A DNA stretch of 64,000 bases from Massilia sp. 9I (lineage in GTDB: Bacteria; Pseudomonadota; Gammaproteobacteria; Burkholderiales; Burkholderiaceae_D). Position numbers and translations under genes: made by a program. Shown here one piece after another: positions 34,409-42,890 of this stretch (position 1 is its first letter; each line of letters opens with the position of its first letter). The stretch covers positions 4,626,176-4,690,175 of the forward strand of contig NZ_LR733275.1 in the NCBI RefSeq assembly GCF_902506415.1. Direction: 5' to 3'. Under the pieces are notes generated by a model. The model saw only the letters and a list, made by a program, of their open reading frames with translations, made no database searches and was not told the DNA's origin.

Positions 34409-34448
34409 CGCGATATCAAGGTCTTCCGTAGAAAACCCCGATATCGCG
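34409..34448 (-). other. intercistronic hairpin between the two exbD genes
   Basis: CGCGATATC (34409-34417) and GATATCGCG (34440-34448) are perfect 9-bp arms around a 22-nt loop in the 81-bp gap. There is no T-tract. It is probably an mRNA processing or stability element. Confidence 0.5.
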
Positions 34449-34457
34449 GACAGGACG

Positions 34458-34886
34458 TTAGCCCTTGTCAGGCGGTTCGATGATGAAACCGACCTTCTGA
34501 ATCCCAGCACGCTGAGCCGTGTAGATCACGCGGCCGACAGCTTCGTAACGCGACGCTTGGTCACCACGAACCTTTACGGCCGGCTGCGGCTGCTTCACCG
34601 ACTGCTCCGCGAGGAACTTGAACAGCTCGTCCGTGTTCGCGATGCGCGTCTGGTTGTAGTACATCTCGCCATCTTTGTTGATGGTGATGTTGACGTCTTC
34701 CGGCTTGGACTTGGTGACCTGGTTCGTTTCTGCAGGCAGGTTCACTTTCTGCAGATTCAGAACCACCGGGCTGGTGATCAGGAAGATGATCAGAAGAACC
34801 AACATGATGTCGACTAGCGGCGTCGTGTTGATCTCTGACATCACGGCATCTTCATCTCCGGAATCGGAGCCGACACTCATCGACAT
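34458..34886 (-). CDS. exbD: ExbD/TolR family biopolymer transport protein (first copy)
   Basis: This 142-residue ExbD has the membrane Asp in MSEINTTPLVDIMLVLLIIFLIT and a periplasmic domain (VNITINKDGEMYYNQTRI ... AVKVRGDQASRYEAVGRVIYTAQRAGIQKVGFI). The acidic N-terminus (SVGSDSGDEDAVMSEI) differs from the second copy. Two distinct exbD genes suggest a hetero-oligomeric or dual-function proton channel, as in Xanthomonas exbD1/exbD2. It starts 2 bp after the exbB stop. Confidence 0.94.
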   Translation of the reverse strand: MSMSVGSDSGDEDAVMSEINTTPLVDIMLVLLIIFLITSPVVLNLQKVNLPAETNQVTKSKPEDVNITINKDGEMYYNQTRIANTDELFKFLAEQSVKQPQPAVKVRGDQASRYEAVGRVIYTAQRAGIQKVGFIIEPPDKG

Positions 34887-34888
34887 GA

Positions 34889-35821
34889 TTAACCAGCCTT
34901 CTTGGCACCAGCAGCTGCGTTCGAGGTCGACATGGCACCCGAGATCAGGACCGAGTGAACGTCAGCCGAGAACGAACGGATGTCTTCCATGACCGACTTG
35001 TTACGACGAACCAGCCAGTTGTAACCCAGAACCGCCGGGACTGCCACGAACAGACCGAATGCGGTCATGATCAGTGCTTCACCCACCGGGCCTGCCACTT
35101 TGTCGATCGATGCGTTACCCGACATACCGATGGCGGTCAGCGCGTTGTAGATGCCCCAGACGGTACCGAACAGGCCGATGAACGGCGAGGTCGAACCGAC
35201 GGTTGCCAGGAACGACAGGCCATCTTGCAGACGCGACTGGACGCGGTCCACGGCGCGCTGGATCTGCATGGTCACCCAGGTCGACAGGTCGATCTGCTCG
35301 AGCAGGGCGCCGTCGTGGTGCTGGGTTGCCTTGGTGCCGGTTTCAGCGATGAAGCGGAACGGCGAGCCTTCTTTCAGCTGAGCCGAGCCAGCGGCGATCG
35401 ACGGTGCTTTCCAGAACTTGGCCGAAGCTTCCTTCGACTGGCGCATGATCTTCTGCTGGTCGATCAGCTTGGTGATGATGATGTACCACGAACCCATCGA
35501 CATCAGCGACAGGATGATGATGGTGCCTTTGTTGACGAAGTCGCCTTCTTCCCACATGGCTGCGAAGCCGTACGGGTTCTTGACTTCTTCGGTCGCGCCA
35601 GCGGCCGGAGCGGCAGCGTCGCCAGCCGGAGCGGCGGCTGCGTCGGCAGCCGGTGCAGCAGCTGCGTCGGCAGCCGGTGCTGCAGCCGCGTCAGCCGCCG
35701 GAGCAGCAGCGCCTGCGGCAGGTGCGTCAGCGAAGGCCGGTGCGGAGACCAGGGCCGATGCTGCCGATACCGAGAACAGGACAGCCGCCAGCATAGCGGA
35801 CAAACGGGTATTCTTAAACAT
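34889..35821 (-). CDS. exbB: ExbB (MotA/TolQ/ExbB proton channel) with extended N-terminus
   Basis: This 310-residue protein has a signal-peptide-like N-terminus (MLAAVLFSVSAASALVSAPAFA). An Ala/Pro/Asp stretch (residues about 33-75) follows, built of an 8-residue unit AAPAADAA repeated 3-4 times, and then the ExbB core. The core has three membrane segments and the LATVGSTSPFIGLFGTVWGIYNALTAIG and GPVGEALIMTAFGLFVAVPAVLGYNWL motifs. It forms the proton channel that energises TonB. The ATG at 35821 follows GGAGG-like AGGAAGC. Confidence 0.94.
   Translation of the reverse strand: MFKNTRLSAMLAAVLFSVSAASALVSAPAFADAPAAGAAAPAADAAAAPAADAAAAPAADAAAAPAGDAAAPAAGATEEVKNPYGFAAMWEEGDFVNKGTIIILSLMSMGSWYIIITKLIDQQKIMRQSKEASAKFWKAPSIAAGSAQLKEGSPFRFIAETGTKATQHHDGALLEQIDLSTWVTMQIQRAVDRVQSRLQDGLSFLATVGSTSPFIGLFGTVWGIYNALTAIGMSGNASIDKVAGPVGEALIMTAFGLFVAVPAVLGYNWLVRRNKSVMEDIRSFSADVHSVLISGAMSTSNAAAGAKKAG
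35615..35710 (-). repeat. 24-bp tandem repeats in exbB (AAPAADAA units)
   Basis: Three exact and one diverged 8-residue units lie in tandem in the region just after the signal peptide. Such in-frame tandem repeats can vary in copy number between strains. Confidence 0.7.
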
Positions 35822-35906
35822 GCTTCCTCCAAAAATATAAAATAGACAGTTCGCTGAACTTAGTAACAACGAAAATCATAGTGTTGAGACGGTGTTCTGT
35901 CTCGGT

Positions 35907-36566
35907 TTATTCCAGCGTCCAGACGTACTGCACCGCTGTCCAACCTTCTTTCGGCTGACCATCGACGATGGCCGGCTTGAATCGGCATTTGCTCAGAGCC
36001 GCCTGTGCTGCGCGGTCCAGATCACGGAAGCCACTCGACTTCTGCAGCTTGGATTCCTTCACGCCGCCATCGGCGCCGATCAGGAACTGCAGGGTGGTGG
36101 TGCCGGTTTCTTCGTTACGCTGCGACGAACGCGGATATTCCGGACGCGAGCAGGTATTGAAGTCGACCACTGCCTGGGTGACGCTTGGACCGCGCGGTGC
36201 TGCCGGCGGGGCCGGCGGCGCCGGAGGAGCCGGAGGAGCCAGCGAGGTGGTCGGCGGCGGCGTATTGGTTGCAGTGGTGATCGCGTTCTGCGGCGGCGGC
36301 GGCGTCTGCACCTGCACTTCGACCGGCGGGATGAACGGCGGTGGCGGAGCCTTCATCTCTGGCGGTGGTGGCGGCGGCGGCGTTTCCGGCGGTGGCGGCG
36401 GCTTCACCTCTTCGATCAGTTTCGTTTCCACAGCCTCGGCCACCTTGCTCACGATGCGGGTACCCAGGCCATTGATGACGGCCCAAGCAACCAGAACGTG
36501 CAACAGGATAACAATGGCGAGGCCGGTGAAATTCCTACCCGGTTGCTTATCATGCGTAAAATTCAT
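35907..36566 (-). CDS. tonB: energy transducer TonB
   Basis: This 219-residue protein has one N-terminal membrane segment (FTGLAIVILLHVLVAWAVING). A proline-rich periplasmic spacer follows (EEVKPPPPPETPPPPPPPE, more Pro runs to about residue 125). The TonB C-terminal domain reads RPEYPRSSQRNEETGTTTLQFLIGADGGVKESKLQKSSGFRDLDRAAQAALSKCRFKPA. It couples the ExbBD proton channel to outer-membrane TonB-dependent receptors. The ATG at 36566 has GGAGAAAG 7 bp upstream; an in-frame ATG at 36620 is less likely. It is the first gene of its operon. Confidence 0.94.
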   Translation of the reverse strand: MNFTHDKQPGRNFTGLAIVILLHVLVAWAVINGLGTRIVSKVAEAVETKLIEEVKPPPPPETPPPPPPPEMKAPPPPFIPPVEVQVQTPPPPQNAITTATNTPPPTTSLAPPAPPAPPAPPAAPRGPSVTQAVVDFNTCSRPEYPRSSQRNEETGTTTLQFLIGADGGVKESKLQKSSGFRDLDRAAQAALSKCRFKPAIVDGQPKEGWTAVQYVWTLE

Positions 36567-36656
36567 GCCATCTTTCTCCAATACCAACTCTTTTTTGTTG
36601 CCACTAAACCCACTAAACACGACAAAAACCTAGGGCCGCATCCGGGACATCAAAGA

Positions 36657-36662
36657 ATTATA
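36657..36662 (-). promoter_or_regulatory. candidate -10 box for tonB operon
   Basis: A perfect TATAAT reads on the minus strand, 90 bp upstream of the tonB ATG. No good -35 is seen. Confidence 0.45.
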
Positions 36663-36866
36663 CCTACGAATTCTTTTTTGAGGAGACATTTTTACACCGC
36701 CAAAAGGGGTCTAAACTGCCTCTAAAAACGCCCAAACGAGCTCATCTATACAAGCTTGGCACCGGGGTGTGCGTGGTCCAGAAAGCAGGGGTGATTTGTA
36801 ATTTTGTGTAGTGCGTGTCCTCCATCTGTGGATCATCAGGCATGGATGTCGGTTTTGCCAAATATT

Positions 36867-37085
36867 TCATGCCAAAACAGCTAAATGGCAAATTTCATAT
36901 ACCAGTTTGTGGATCTTTTTACAAACTATAGCCAGTTTCTCGGAAGCCCCGCGTCCTGTTGAGCAGCGCATCGCAACCCGTTTTCCCTCTCCAGCCCATA
37001 GCTGAAACTCATGGGAGAAACGCGTCTTGATATGCTTCAGTTGTGCTTCTGTCAACCGAACGCGAGATATCTGCTTCTCATGCAT
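36867..37085 (-). CDS. doubtful small ORF, 72 codons
   Basis: The frame starts MHEKQISRVRLTEAQLKHIK and is basic and predicted helical at the N-terminus, with a hydrophobic end (LVYEICHLAVLA). I do not recognise it. It lies alone in the AT-rich gap upstream of tonB and has no clear ribosome-binding site. It could be a small protein, a decayed gene or chance. Confidence 0.25.
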   Translation of the reverse strand: MHEKQISRVRLTEAQLKHIKTRFSHEFQLWAGEGKRVAMRCSTGRGASEKLAIVCKKIHKLVYEICHLAVLA

Positions 37086-37421
37086 GGCAAAACTACACGG
37101 AAATGAGCGATTTGAACAGTGCGTTCGCGCACCGACGCGCAAAAAAATTACGTGGCACTGGTCATTTAAATGGGGGAGGGGTGGCAAAACATGCGGCTAG
37201 GCATGGAAGCTAGTGCTGCGGACGGTAGGTAAGTGCGGTGCGCAACTGCATGTGGACATATGCCACGGCCGAGTAGCGGCCTGCCAGTGTAGCGCGGTCG
37301 TAGAAAAAAAGGAACTCCGCACGCGACGCGTGAGGGAGACCGGTCGGCTAGTGGCCGGGCAGACAGCCTGGCGGGTGGCCGGGCGGGCGCCGCTCGGCCT
37401 GGGGAATGCGCCCGGCCCGGT

Positions 37422-38945
37422 TCAGCGGCCGCGTTTCTCGCGCCTGCACTCCAGGAAGCTGACCACGTGGCCGCTCGGGTCCACGGTTTCGAGGCGCACG
37501 TCGAAGCCCCAGAGGCGGGCGACGTGCTTCAGCACTTCCTGGGCCTGCTGGTTCAGCGGGCGGCGGTTGAACTGGGTATGACGCAGGGTCAGGGCGCGGT
37601 CGTCCCGGGTATTGACCTGCCAGACCTGGATGTTCGGTTCGCGGCTGCCGATGTTGTACTGGTCGGCCAGCTTGTGGCGCACGTAGCGGTAGCCCTGCTC
37701 GTCATGGATCGCCGAGATCGTCAGCTTGTCGCTGCGGTCGTCGTCGAGCACGGCGAAGAAGTGGAACTCGCGGATCAGCTTGGGCGAGAGGTACTGGGCG
37801 ATGAAGCTCTCGTCCTTGAAATTGCGCATTGCAAAGTCCAGGGTCTTGAGCCAGTCGCTGCCGGCGATGTCCGGGAACCATTGGCGGTCTTCATCGGTCG
37901 GGTCTTCGCAAATGCGCCGAATGTCGGTCATCATCGCGAAACCGAGCGCGTACGGATTGATACCGCTGTAATACGGACTGGTCGCCGGCGGCTGGTAGAC
38001 GACATTCGTATGGCTCTGCAGGAACTCCAGCATGAAGCCATCGCCGACGATGCCTTCTTTATAGAGGTCTTGCAGGATGGTGTAATGCCAGAAGGTGGCC
38101 CAGCCTTCGTTCATCACCTGGGTCTGGCGCTGCGGATAGAAATACTGCGAGATCTTGCGGGTGATTCGGACCAGCTCGCGCTGCCAGGGTTCCAGCAGCG
38201 GCGCATACTTTTCAATAAAGTAGAGCAGGTTTTCTTCCGGCTCGGGCGGAAAGCGCATCGGCGCCGCACTGGCGACCTGTTCCTCGCGTAGCGGCAGCGT
38301 GCGCCAGATTTCGTTCACCTGCGACTGGGCGTATTCCTCACGTTCCTTCTGGCGCGCGGTCTCTTGCGCCACCGACAGCTTGGCCGGGCGCTTGTAGCGG
38401 TCCACGCCATAGTTTTGCAGCGCATGGCAGGAATCGAGCAGTTCTTCCACCGCATCGATGCCGTAACGCTGTTCGCACTCGGCAATATAGTTCTTCGCAA
38501 ACACCATGTAGTCGACGATGGCGTCGGCATCGGTCCAGGTGCGGAACAGATAGTTGCCCTTGAAGAAGGAATTGTGCCCGTAGGCAGCATGGGCGATCAC
38601 CAGCGCCTGCATCGTCAGGCTGTTTTCCTCCATCAGGTAGGCGATGCAGGGATTCGAGTTGATGACGATCTCGTAGGCCAGGCCCATCTGGCCGCGCTTG
38701 TAGCTCTTCTCGGTGCTCAGGAAGTGCTTGCCGAAAGACCAGTGGTTGTACGACACCGGCATGCCGACGGACGTGTAGGCGTCCATCATCTGTTCGGCGG
38801 TGATGATCTCGAGCTGGTTGGGGTAGGTGTCCAGGCCGTAGCGCTTGGCCACCCGCTTGATTTCCTCGTGCGCCTGTTCGATCAGGTCGAAGGTCCATTC
38901 CGACTGGTCAGGCAGGGCGCGCGGGTTGTTCGGGTCTCTTGGCAT
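37422..38945 (-). CDS. ycgB: SpoVR family protein
   Basis: This 507-residue cytosolic protein of the SpoVR/YcgB family has SEWTFDLIEQAHEEIKRVAKRYGLDTYPNQLEIIT, MPVSYNHWSFGKHFL, YLMEENSLTMQALVIAHAAYGHNSFFKGNYLF, and the C-terminal DDRALTLRHTQFNRRPL. Its molecular role is unknown; in Bacillus, SpoVR affects spore cortex, and in enterobacteria ycgB is stress induced. It is the last gene of prkA-yeaH-spoVR, whose co-occurrence is strongly conserved. It follows yeaH by 19 bp. Confidence 0.96.
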   Translation of the reverse strand: MPRDPNNPRALPDQSEWTFDLIEQAHEEIKRVAKRYGLDTYPNQLEIITAEQMMDAYTSVGMPVSYNHWSFGKHFLSTEKSYKRGQMGLAYEIVINSNPCIAYLMEENSLTMQALVIAHAAYGHNSFFKGNYLFRTWTDADAIVDYMVFAKNYIAECEQRYGIDAVEELLDSCHALQNYGVDRYKRPAKLSVAQETARQKEREEYAQSQVNEIWRTLPLREEQVASAAPMRFPPEPEENLLYFIEKYAPLLEPWQRELVRITRKISQYFYPQRQTQVMNEGWATFWHYTILQDLYKEGIVGDGFMLEFLQSHTNVVYQPPATSPYYSGINPYALGFAMMTDIRRICEDPTDEDRQWFPDIAGSDWLKTLDFAMRNFKDESFIAQYLSPKLIREFHFFAVLDDDRSDKLTISAIHDEQGYRYVRHKLADQYNIGSREPNIQVWQVNTRDDRALTLRHTQFNRRPLNQQAQEVLKHVARLWGFDVRLETVDPSGHVVSFLECRREKRGR

Positions 38946-38964
38946 GGCGGGCCTCCGTTGTTGG

Positions 38965-40236
38965 TCACCGGGGCTGTTTCTTGAACAGCTCGCGGAAGAC
39001 CGGGTAGATGTCGGCCGGGGTGACGATCTTCTGCATCGCGAAGTTCTTGTGGTTGTCGGCCACCTCGCAATACTGTTCCCACAGGTTCTGCGGCGGGCCG
39101 TCGGTGATCTCGACGTAGGTGTAGTACTGGACCCGCGGCATGATCGCGTTGGTCAGGATCTGCCTGCACAGCACCGAGTCGTTGTCCCAGTTGTCGCCGT
39201 CCGAGGCCTGGGCCACGTAGGCGTTCCAGTCGGCGCTGCCGTAGCGTTCGGTGAGCACCTTCTGCAGCAGGTGCAGGGCCGAGGACACGACGGTGCCGCC
39301 CGATTCGCGCGAGTGGAAGAACTCGTTCTCGTCGACCTCGGCCGCGGCCGTGTGGTGGCGGATGAAGACGACTTCGATCTTTTCGTAGACGCGCTTGAGG
39401 AAGAGGTAGAGCAGGATGAAGAAGCGCTTGGCGGTGTCCTTGCGCGTTTCGTCCATCGAGCCCGACACGTCCATGATGCAGAACATCACGGCCGAGGTGC
39501 TCGGCTTGGGCACCTTGATCCGGTTCGAATAGCGCAGGTCGAAGGGGTCGATGAAGGGAATCGCGTTCAGGCGGATGTGCAGGTGGTGGATCTTGTCCTT
39601 GAGTTCGATCACTTGCTCATCATCGGAAGGCGCGCCTTCGTCGAACAGGGCTTGCAGCGCTTCCTCGGCTTCTTTCAGCTGGCGCTTGGCGGGGCCGCCG
39701 ACCGCGATGCGGCGTCCCAGTGCACCGCGCAGCGAACGCAGCACGTGGATATTGGAGGGCGTGCCGGACACGTTGTAGCCGGCGCGCTGGTTCTTGAATT
39801 CGATGGTCTGCGTGAGCTGCGTCTTGATCATGTTCGGCAGCTCAAGATCCTCGAAGAAATAATTCATGAATTCTTCGCGCGACAGCTCGAAGATGAAATC
39901 GTCCTCGACGGTCTGGTCACTGTTGCCGGCGCGCCCGCGTCCCGAGCCGCCACCGCCGCTGCGCGGACGGTTGAACTGGTCGCCTTTCTGGTATTCGGTA
40001 TTGCCCGGGTTGACGGTTTCCCAGACGCCTCCGTGGGCGTGGCCAAAGTGGGGTTCGTTCACGTCCTTGACGGGGATCGTGACTTTTTCGCCGTTCTCGA
40101 TATCGGTGATCGAGCGGCCTTTGATCGCGCGGCCGACCGCATCCTTGATCTGCGCCTTGTAACGGCGCAGGAAGCGTTCGCGGTTGACCGCGGACTTGTT
40201 CTTGCCCTGCAAGCGACGGTCAATAAGGTAAGTCAA
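38965..40236 (-). CDS. yeaH: YeaH/YhbH family protein (DUF444), TTG start
   Basis: This 423-residue protein matches E. coli YeaH from its first residues (TYLIDRRLQGKNKSAVNRERFLRRYKAQIK). It contains a von Willebrand A-like segment with a MIDAS-type DxSGS (VMFCIMDVSGSMDETRKDTAKRFF) and IRHHTAAAEVDENEFFHSRESGGTVVSSAL. Its function is unknown but linked to PrkA kinase. I place the start at TTG 40234-40236, which follows AGGAGG by 5 bp; the upstream ATG at 40326 would add 30 residues not found in the family. Confidence 0.94.
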   Translation of the reverse strand: MTYLIDRRLQGKNKSAVNRERFLRRYKAQIKDAVGRAIKGRSITDIENGEKVTIPVKDVNEPHFGHAHGGVWETVNPGNTEYQKGDQFNRPRSGGGGSGRGRAGNSDQTVEDDFIFELSREEFMNYFFEDLELPNMIKTQLTQTIEFKNQRAGYNVSGTPSNIHVLRSLRGALGRRIAVGGPAKRQLKEAEEALQALFDEGAPSDDEQVIELKDKIHHLHIRLNAIPFIDPFDLRYSNRIKVPKPSTSAVMFCIMDVSGSMDETRKDTAKRFFILLYLFLKRVYEKIEVVFIRHHTAAAEVDENEFFHSRESGGTVVSSALHLLQKVLTERYGSADWNAYVAQASDGDNWDNDSVLCRQILTNAIMPRVQYYTYVEITDGPPQNLWEQYCEVADNHKNFAMQKIVTPADIYPVFRELFKKQPR

Positions 40237-40370
40237 ACTAACCTCCTGTGGTGGCACGAAGTGCCGCCAGTACTTTGCGGGTGGGCTGGCGGCATCTCGA
40301 TGCATCCATCTTAATACGCAGCGCAATTACGCGTACGGCGCACGCCTCATTTCGCGGCGCGGTGCCCTTG

Positions 40371-42293
40371 TCAGGAGGACTTCCTCACGCGCAGGTACCA
40401 TTCGCACAGCAGCCGCACCTGTTTCGGCGTATACCCTTTCTCGACCATGCGGGCCACGAAGTCGGCATGCTTGTTAGCATCCTCGGCGCTCGCTTTCGCA
40501 TTGAAGGAAATGACAGGCAGGAGTTCTTCGGTGTTCGAGAACATCTTCTTCTCGATCACGCTACGGAATTTCTCGTAGCTGGTCCAGGCCGGATTCTTGC
40601 CGGCGTTGGTGGCCCGCGCACGCAGGCTGAAGTTGACGATCTCGTTGCGGAAATCCTTCGGATTCGAAATGCCGGCCGGCTTCTCGATCTTCTCGAGTTC
40701 GGCGTTGAGCGATTCGCGGTCGAAGCTCTCGCCGGTGTCCGGGTCGCGGAATTCCTGGTCCTGGATCCAGAAGTCGGCGAAGGTCACGTAACGGTCGAAA
40801 ATGTTCTGGCCGTATTCCGAATAGCTTTCCAGGTAAGCGGTCTGGATTTCCTTGCCGATGAAATCGACGTAGCGCTGCGCCAGGTGTTCCTTGATATAGG
40901 ACATGTAGCGCTGCTCGGTCTCCGGTGGGAACTGCTCGCGTTCGATCTGCTGCTCGAGCACGTAGAGCAGGTGCACCGGATTGGCCGCCACTTCGGTATT
41001 GTCGAAGTTGAAGACCTTGGACAGGATCTTGAAGGCGAAGCGGGTCGACAGGCCATTCATGCCTTCGTCCACGCCCGCGTAGTCGACGTATTCGTGCATC
41101 GACTTGGCCTTGGGATCAGTGTCCTTCAGGTTCTCGCCGTCGTACACCAGCATCTTGGAATAGACGCTCGAGTTCTCCGGATCCTTCAGGCGCGACAGAA
41201 TCGCGAACTGCGCCATCATGCGCAGCGTGCCGGGCGCGCAGGGCGCCTTGTCGAGCGAGGAGTTGTGGAGCAGCTTGTCGTAGATCTTGATCTCGTCGGA
41301 CACGCGCAGGCAGTAAGGCACCTTGACGATGTAGATACGGTCGAGGAATGCCTCGTTGTTGCGGTTGTTGCGGAAGGTCTTCCACTCGGATTCGTTCGAG
41401 TGCGCCAGCACGATGCCTTCGAAAGGAATCGCGCCGAAGCCCTCGGTACCCTTGTAGTTGCCTTCCTGCGTGGCCGTCAGCAGCGGGTGCAGCACCTTGA
41501 TCGGCGCCTTGAACATCTCGACGAATTCCATCAGGCCCTGGTTGGCCAGGCACAGGCCGCCGGAGTAGCTGTAGGCGTCCGGATCGTCCTGGGCGTAATC
41601 CTCGAGCTTGCGGATGTCGACCTTGCCGACCAGCGAGGAAATGTCCTGGTTGTTTTCGTCGCCCGGCTCGGTCTTGGCGATCGCCACCTGTTTCAGGATC
41701 GACGGGTAGCGCTTGACCACGCGAAACTTGTTGATGTCGCCGCCGAACTCGTGCAGGCGCTTCACGGCCCAGGGGCTCGGGATGGTGCGCAGGTAGCGGC
41801 GCGGGATGCCGTAGTCTTCTTCCAGGATGGTGCCGTCTTCTTCTTCGTTGAACAGGCCGAGCGGCGATTCGTTCACCGGCGAGCCCTTGATGGCATAGAA
41901 GGGGACCTGCTCCATCAGGTGTTTCAGCTTTTCCGCGATCGAAGACTTGCCGCCGCCGACCGGGCCCAGCAGGTAGAGGATCTGCTTGCGTTCTTCCAGC
42001 CCCTGGGCCGCATGGCGGAAGTAGGAGACGACCTGTTCGATCACTTCTTCCATGCCGTAGAACTCGCGGAAGGCTGGATAGATCTTGATCACTTTATTGG
42101 CGAAGATGCGCGACAGGCGCGGGTCGAGTCGGGTATCGACCAGGGTGGGTTCGCCGATGGCCGCCAGCATGCGCTCCGGCGCGCTGGCATAGGTCAGTGG
42201 GTCTTTCTTGCACAGTTGAAGGAACTCCGTCATGGAGTATTCCTCTTCCCGGGTACGCTCATAACGGGCGGTGTAGTTGTCAAAGATGCTCAT
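40371..42293 (-). CDS. prkA: PrkA family serine protein kinase (YeaG)
   Basis: This 640-residue AAA+-like kinase has a P-loop GPVGGGKSSIAEKLKHL and the PrkA N-terminal domain (MSIFDNYTARYERTREEEYSMTEFLQLCKKDP). Also present are EGIVLAHSNESEWKTFRNNRNNEAFLDRIYIVKVPYCLR and a C-terminal kinase-like domain. In enterobacteria YeaG/YeaH act in nitrogen starvation and stress. It heads prkA-yeaH-spoVR, with a well-formed sigma-70 promoter 236 bp upstream and a long leader. Confidence 0.96.
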   Translation of the reverse strand: MSIFDNYTARYERTREEEYSMTEFLQLCKKDPLTYASAPERMLAAIGEPTLVDTRLDPRLSRIFANKVIKIYPAFREFYGMEEVIEQVVSYFRHAAQGLEERKQILYLLGPVGGGKSSIAEKLKHLMEQVPFYAIKGSPVNESPLGLFNEEEDGTILEEDYGIPRRYLRTIPSPWAVKRLHEFGGDINKFRVVKRYPSILKQVAIAKTEPGDENNQDISSLVGKVDIRKLEDYAQDDPDAYSYSGGLCLANQGLMEFVEMFKAPIKVLHPLLTATQEGNYKGTEGFGAIPFEGIVLAHSNESEWKTFRNNRNNEAFLDRIYIVKVPYCLRVSDEIKIYDKLLHNSSLDKAPCAPGTLRMMAQFAILSRLKDPENSSVYSKMLVYDGENLKDTDPKAKSMHEYVDYAGVDEGMNGLSTRFAFKILSKVFNFDNTEVAANPVHLLYVLEQQIEREQFPPETEQRYMSYIKEHLAQRYVDFIGKEIQTAYLESYSEYGQNIFDRYVTFADFWIQDQEFRDPDTGESFDRESLNAELEKIEKPAGISNPKDFRNEIVNFSLRARATNAGKNPAWTSYEKFRSVIEKKMFSNTEELLPVISFNAKASAEDANKHADFVARMVEKGYTPKQVRLLCEWYLRVRKSS

Positions 42294-42890
42294 TTCGAAT
42301 GTCCTTTAATGTGCGAACAACGATCACGTCATGGCAGCCGACTGTGCAGGGCTGCCTCAGGCCCCGGTCTCTTTTATGGCGTACTCCTTGTGGGTCGCCG
42401 CATGCGGAACCGGGTTGGCCGGCGCCGGAAATGCTGGCGATTTTCTTGTTGTGGTCCCGGTGAGGTCCTGATCGGCCCTGCCGGTCTCCCGTTGCTTGGA
42501 GAGCGTCTTTTTTGCGTTTGTGAAATTTATTATGTGCCTATTAGTTCCCGAAGTCAAAGCAGTGTCGTGCGTGCAGGTAATGCATATGCAAGTGCTTGAA
42601 TCGAATAAGAAAAACGCGATTTCGAGCGGCTTCCGCGGCCCCTTCGAAACGTGTTCCGGAACAGCCTTTGACGTGGTGTTGAAGCGGTCGATTCGGGCCG
42701 CTTCAGGCTGCCTGAATATCAACAGGTGTGATCCGATAGTGCACGATATGCTCAAGCTGTGGCGCACGCGTACTGTCAATACCGCCTGGCCTGAATCGGA
42801 CCATTTCGCCTATGGCGCAAGGCCTTGGCGGGCATGCGTTACACTTGTCGGCCATGTCCCATCGACCCTTGTCCAGCGCCGGAGAACATC
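42294..42890. other. 597-bp divergent region between prkA and adenine deaminase
   Basis: No gene is seen. It contains the prkA promoter and its roughly 229-nt leader. Further right are a perfect palindrome GTTCCGGAAC (42653-42662) and an 8-bp inverted repeat TGAAGCGG-N10-CCGCTTCA (42680-42705). Both lie well upstream of either gene and could be regulator sites. Confidence 0.6.
42529..42557 (-). promoter_or_regulatory. sigma-70 promoter of prkA-yeaH-spoVR
   Basis: On the minus strand TTGACT (42552-42557) and CATAAT (42529-42534) are 17 bp apart, each one mismatch from consensus. Predicted transcription start is near 42522, which leaves a long leader before prkA. Confidence 0.7.

Larger units (their letters stand above)
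36567..37421. other. 855-bp intergenic region upstream of tonB
   Basis: This stretch is AT-richer than the rest of the window between about 36560 and 37120. It holds a likely tonB -10 box, a doubtful 72-codon minus-strand frame, and several short frames that look random. I saw no Fur-box-like 19-bp dyad. The right part (37120-37421) shows nothing I can assign. Confidence 0.6.

Noticed and set aside
36567..37421. A Fur box or other iron-responsive site expected upstream of tonB
   Set aside because: I read the region on both strands and found no 19-bp GATAAT-type dyad. Iron control of this operon cannot be claimed from the sequence.
40248..42599. A 783-codon plus-strand frame opposite prkA
   Set aside because: It is the antisense shadow of prkA and has the Arg/His/Val-rich composition of such shadows.
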